This document shows, piece after piece, positions 61,873 to 64,000 of a stretch of 64,000 nt of DNA. The notes under the pieces were generated by a model. It had not been told where the DNA came from and did not search any database. It was given only the letters and a program-made list of their open reading frames with translations. The first letter of the stretch is position 1, and each line of letters starts with the position of its first letter. The position numbers and the translations under genes are program-made. Origin of the DNA: Algoriphagus formosus. GTDB lineage: Bacteria > Bacteroidota > Bacteroidia > Cytophagales > Cyclobacteriaceae. The stretch covers positions 1,240,001-1,304,000 of the forward strand of contig NZ_NIUC01000001.1 in NCBI RefSeq assembly GCF_002807035.1. Direction: 5' to 3'.

Positions 61873-62511
61873 TTAAATGGCCTCTTGTGACAGAAGCTTT
61901 TGTTTAAATTTTTTCAATTTTTCAATATTCTTTAAACCCGGCGCATCCTCAAATTTGGAATTCAAATCTACCCCGCTCAATTGTGGAATTTGGCGGTTCA
62001 AATTTAGAATTTCACCGGCACTTTCCTCATCCAGTCCCCCACTCAAAAGAAAGCTTTTGTCGAAGGGATAAGTTTCCAAAACAGACCAATCAAATTTCTT
62101 TCCCGAACCACCGTGCGCGGCAGTCGCGGTATCAAAAAGGAATTTATCTACAAATGGCAAGTAGCCTTCCAAACTTTCCCAATCAACCTCCTCTTTTACG
62201 GATATCACCTTCCAAATCTCAGCTTCCGTATTTTGGCAAAGTCGCTCGGCAAATTCAGCAGATTCACTTCCATGCAATTGAATGGCTGAGAGTCCAAAAA
62301 GATTGACTTTTCGAAGAATTTCGATCTCCGTTTCATTGACGAAAACCCCGACTTTTTTTACCTCAACTTTATTGAAATCTATAGCTTTATCCTCAGTCAC
62401 ATAGCGTGGGGATTTGGGATAAAAAATCAATCCCATCCAATCAGGCTTGACCTCAGAGATCAATCCTTGGATATTGCCTAACTCACGCATGCCGCAGACT
62501 TTGATTTCCAT
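61873..62511 (-). CDS. trpF: Phosphoribosylanthranilate isomerase
   Basis: 212 aa TIM barrel: IKVCGMRELGNIQGL (catalytic Cys), MGLIFYPKSPRYV, VGVFVNE, IQLHGSES, FLFDTATAAHGGSGKKFDW and LSGGL. Converts PRA to CdRP. Its ATG shares one base with the trpC stop. Confidence 0.95.
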   Translation of the reverse strand: MEIKVCGMRELGNIQGLISEVKPDWMGLIFYPKSPRYVTEDKAIDFNKVEVKKVGVFVNETEIEILRKVNLFGLSAIQLHGSESAEFAERLCQNTEAEIWKVISVKEEVDWESLEGYLPFVDKFLFDTATAAHGGSGKKFDWSVLETYPFDKSFLLSGGLDEESAGEILNLNRQIPQLSGVDLNSKFEDAPGLKNIEKLKKFKQKLLSQEAI

Positions 62512-63326
62512 CAGACTTCTGATAATTCGCTCGCAGCTAATTTTTTAAACTCCTTGATGAAATTGTAAGCAGCTTGCTCCGGCCTACTCGATTTCATAAA
62601 ATTCTCTCCGATCAGAAAACCGTCAAATCCAGCCTTCTTCAACTCAATGAGGGTTTTAGGATCTGAAATCCCACTCTCAGAGATTTTTACAAAAGAAGAA
62701 GGAATCGCTGAAACTAGCTCCAAAGAGGTATCGATGGAAACATCGAAAGTCTTCAGATTTCGGTTATTCACTCCTACCAGGTCCACTCCGTCATTTAGGC
62801 TTTTTTCCAATTCTTCTCCATCATGAACTTCCAACAAAACCTCTAATCCGAGACTTTTTGCAAAGTATGCAAGTGACTTAAGCTTCTCTGGCTCCAAAGC
62901 CGCAGCTATCAAAAGAATGCAGTCTGCACCAATTGATTTGGCCTCAATGATTTGGTATTCATCCACCACGAAATCCTTCCGAAGAATCGGGCAAAAGTTG
63001 AATTTGCGAGCGACTTTCAAATCTTCACTACTTCCACCAAAATACTCCTGATCAGTCAAAATGGACAAGGCAGAAGCTCCAGCCTGCATGTAGCCAATGC
63101 TGACTTGCTCTACCGAAGCAGCCCCATTAATCAGACCTTTCGAAGGTGATTTTCGCTTGAATTCGGCGATGATTCCGGATTTTTCAGGATCAGTCACATA
63201 CTTTTTCATCGAAACCACCTTGCCATCGAAGAAGATGCTTTTTTCAAGCAGTTTGACTGGAATCAAGCTTTTGCGCTCGGCTACCTCACGGTATTTGTCA
63301 GCAATTATTTTTTCTAAAATATTCAT
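62511..63326 (-). CDS. trpC: Indole-3-glycerol phosphate synthase
   Basis: 271 aa from ATG 63326. Barrel with IIAEFKRKSPSKG (catalytic Lys/Ser), SILTDQEYFGGS, LRKDFVVDEYQI, VGVNNRNLKTF and SESGIS. Closes the indole ring. 9-base gap from trpD, 1-base overlap with trpF. Confidence 0.96.
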   Translation of the reverse strand: MNILEKIIADKYREVAERKSLIPVKLLEKSIFFDGKVVSMKKYVTDPEKSGIIAEFKRKSPSKGLINGAASVEQVSIGYMQAGASALSILTDQEYFGGSSEDLKVARKFNFCPILRKDFVVDEYQIIEAKSIGADCILLIAAALEPEKLKSLAYFAKSLGLEVLLEVHDGEELEKSLNDGVDLVGVNNRNLKTFDVSIDTSLELVSAIPSSFVKISESGISDPKTLIELKKAGFDGFLIGENFMKSSRPEQAAYNFIKEFKKLAASELSEV

Positions 63327-63335
63327 AATCAATGT

Positions 63336-64000
63336 TTAAGCGAATGAAACAGAGGTTTTGGGATTGACTAGTCCGTTAAAGACATCAAAGGCTTTTCCGC
63401 TTAGCAATACCTCTCGAGCCTGCTCCACCGCATCCGGGAAGGAGAGATCAGGGTTGGCGGTAACCAAAGCCGCAGCCGAGTTGGCCAAAACAACTTCATT
63501 TTGAGCCTTCGTTCCTTTTCCTCTTAAAATATTTTCGAAGATTTTAGCGGATTCTTCCACAGTTTCACCTCCTTTGATTTCTTCGGCATTCAGTTTAGAG
63601 AGTCCGATTTGCTCTGGCTTAAATAATTTTTCCCCAGAATTGGATATCATTTTAAAATCTCCCGTAAGCGAAATCTCGTCATAGCCATCCAAGGCATGTA
63701 AAATGGAGAATTGCGCATCACTTTCCTGATAGAGATAGGCATACAATCGGGCCAACTCCAAGCTAAAAACTCCCACCAATTGCTTCTTGGGAAAGCTTGG
63801 ATTGACCATTGGGCCAAGCATATTGAAGAAGGTTTTTACACCAAGCTCTTTTCGGATCGGAGCCACATTTTTCATCGCAGGGTGGAAAAGTGGTGCATGC
63901 AGAAAGCAAATACCAGCCTCGTCCAATGAGCGCCTGATTTCACTGATGTCATTGGTAAATTCATAGCCAAAATAAGCCAGCAAATTTGAGGATCCACAAA
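63336..64000 (-). CDS. trpD: Anthranilate phosphoribosyltransferase (5' end outside window)
   Basis: The reading frame stays open to the right edge; the residues CGSSNLLAYFGYE just inside the edge match the conserved GSS-x-LEALG region of TrpD, so about 110-120 N-terminal residues are missing. The visible part has FLHAPLFHPAMKNVAPIRKELGVKTFFNMLGPMVNPS, typical of the family. Couples anthranilate to PRPP. First trp gene seen on this side; trpE and trpG would lie beyond. Confidence 0.94.
   Translation of the reverse strand, partial: CGSSNLLAYFGYEFTNDISEIRRSLDEAGICFLHAPLFHPAMKNVAPIRKELGVKTFFNMLGPMVNPSFPKKQLVGVFSLELARLYAYLYQESDAQFSILHALDGYDEISLTGDFKMISNSGEKLFKPEQIGLSKLNAEEIKGGETVEESAKIFENILRGKGTKAQNEVVLANSAAALVTANPDLSFPDAVEQAREVLLSGKAFDVFNGLVNPKTSVSFA

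Overview
The window looks like an ordinary chromosome segment of a Bacteroidota bacterium, most likely a Cytophagia/Cyclobacteriaceae member such as an Algoriphagus relative (genus is inference). Supporting signs are the large outer-membrane beta-barrel receptor with an N-terminal carboxypeptidase-like domain, LytS/LytTR two-component genes, many lipoproteins with short Cys-containing signal peptides, Tat-exported Gfo/Idh and 5'-nucleotidase-like proteins, SD-poor A-rich start regions, a NagB-PIG-L fusion, and intergenic regions rich in structured repeats. No rRNA, tRNA, CRISPR array, prophage or IS transposase was recognised.

Layout. 1-8.0 kb: YfcE-type phosphodiesterase (cut by the left edge), rhodanese, succinate-semialdehyde dehydrogenase, pyruvate dehydrogenase E1 beta, and an outer-membrane receptor divergent from a LytS/LytTR pair. 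8-15.7 kb: guanine deaminase, Ffh, then YfhO, methyltransferase and SlyD-like FKBP between two copies of a MITE-like repeat, followed by an orphan ABC ATPase and a YjbR protein. 15.9-22.4 kb: MBL hydrolase, AraC regulator and NAD-dependent reductase (one operon), divergent from the three-gene proton-translocating transhydrogenase pntAa-pntAb-pntB. 22.5-33.4 kb: mostly secreted or envelope hydrolases (patatin-barrel, M20 amidohydrolase, 5'-nucleotidase-like, penicillin acylase, nitrilase, GH10 xylanase). 33.4-48.9 kb: amino-sugar and murein metabolism (ROK kinase, NagB-PIG-L, NagZ-like GH3, AmpG-like MFS, GNAT, GHL10 lipoprotein, amidase, DeoR regulator), interrupted by a DUF294 protein, gluconokinase, amidohydrolase, mutarotase and a DUF2442/DUF4160 pair. 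48.9-53.7 kb: Gfo/Idh oxidoreductase, UbiA prenyltransferase, proB-proA. 53.7-64 kb: amino-acid biosynthesis on the minus strand: hisH-hisA-hisF-hisIE, phenylalanine hydroxylase, and trpD-C-F-B-A plus DAHP synthase, with a YefM-YoeB toxin-antitoxin cassette at the end.

The most unusual content is non-coding. There is (i) a two-copy element of 170-190 bp with terminal inverted repeats and a conserved core; (ii) two his-region repeats that keep conserved GAAATA/TATTTC boxes and hairpin geometry while the stem sequences differ completely; (iii) a diverged 96-bp copy of the 3' end of the DAHP synthase gene on the far side of the yefM-yoeB cassette; and (iv) several candidate operators with family-appropriate spacing (AraC-like 21-bp direct repeats, YefM-like GTAC cores 12 bp apart). 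No wholly new protein system is evident; the repeats and the toxin-antitoxin insertion deserve follow-up.
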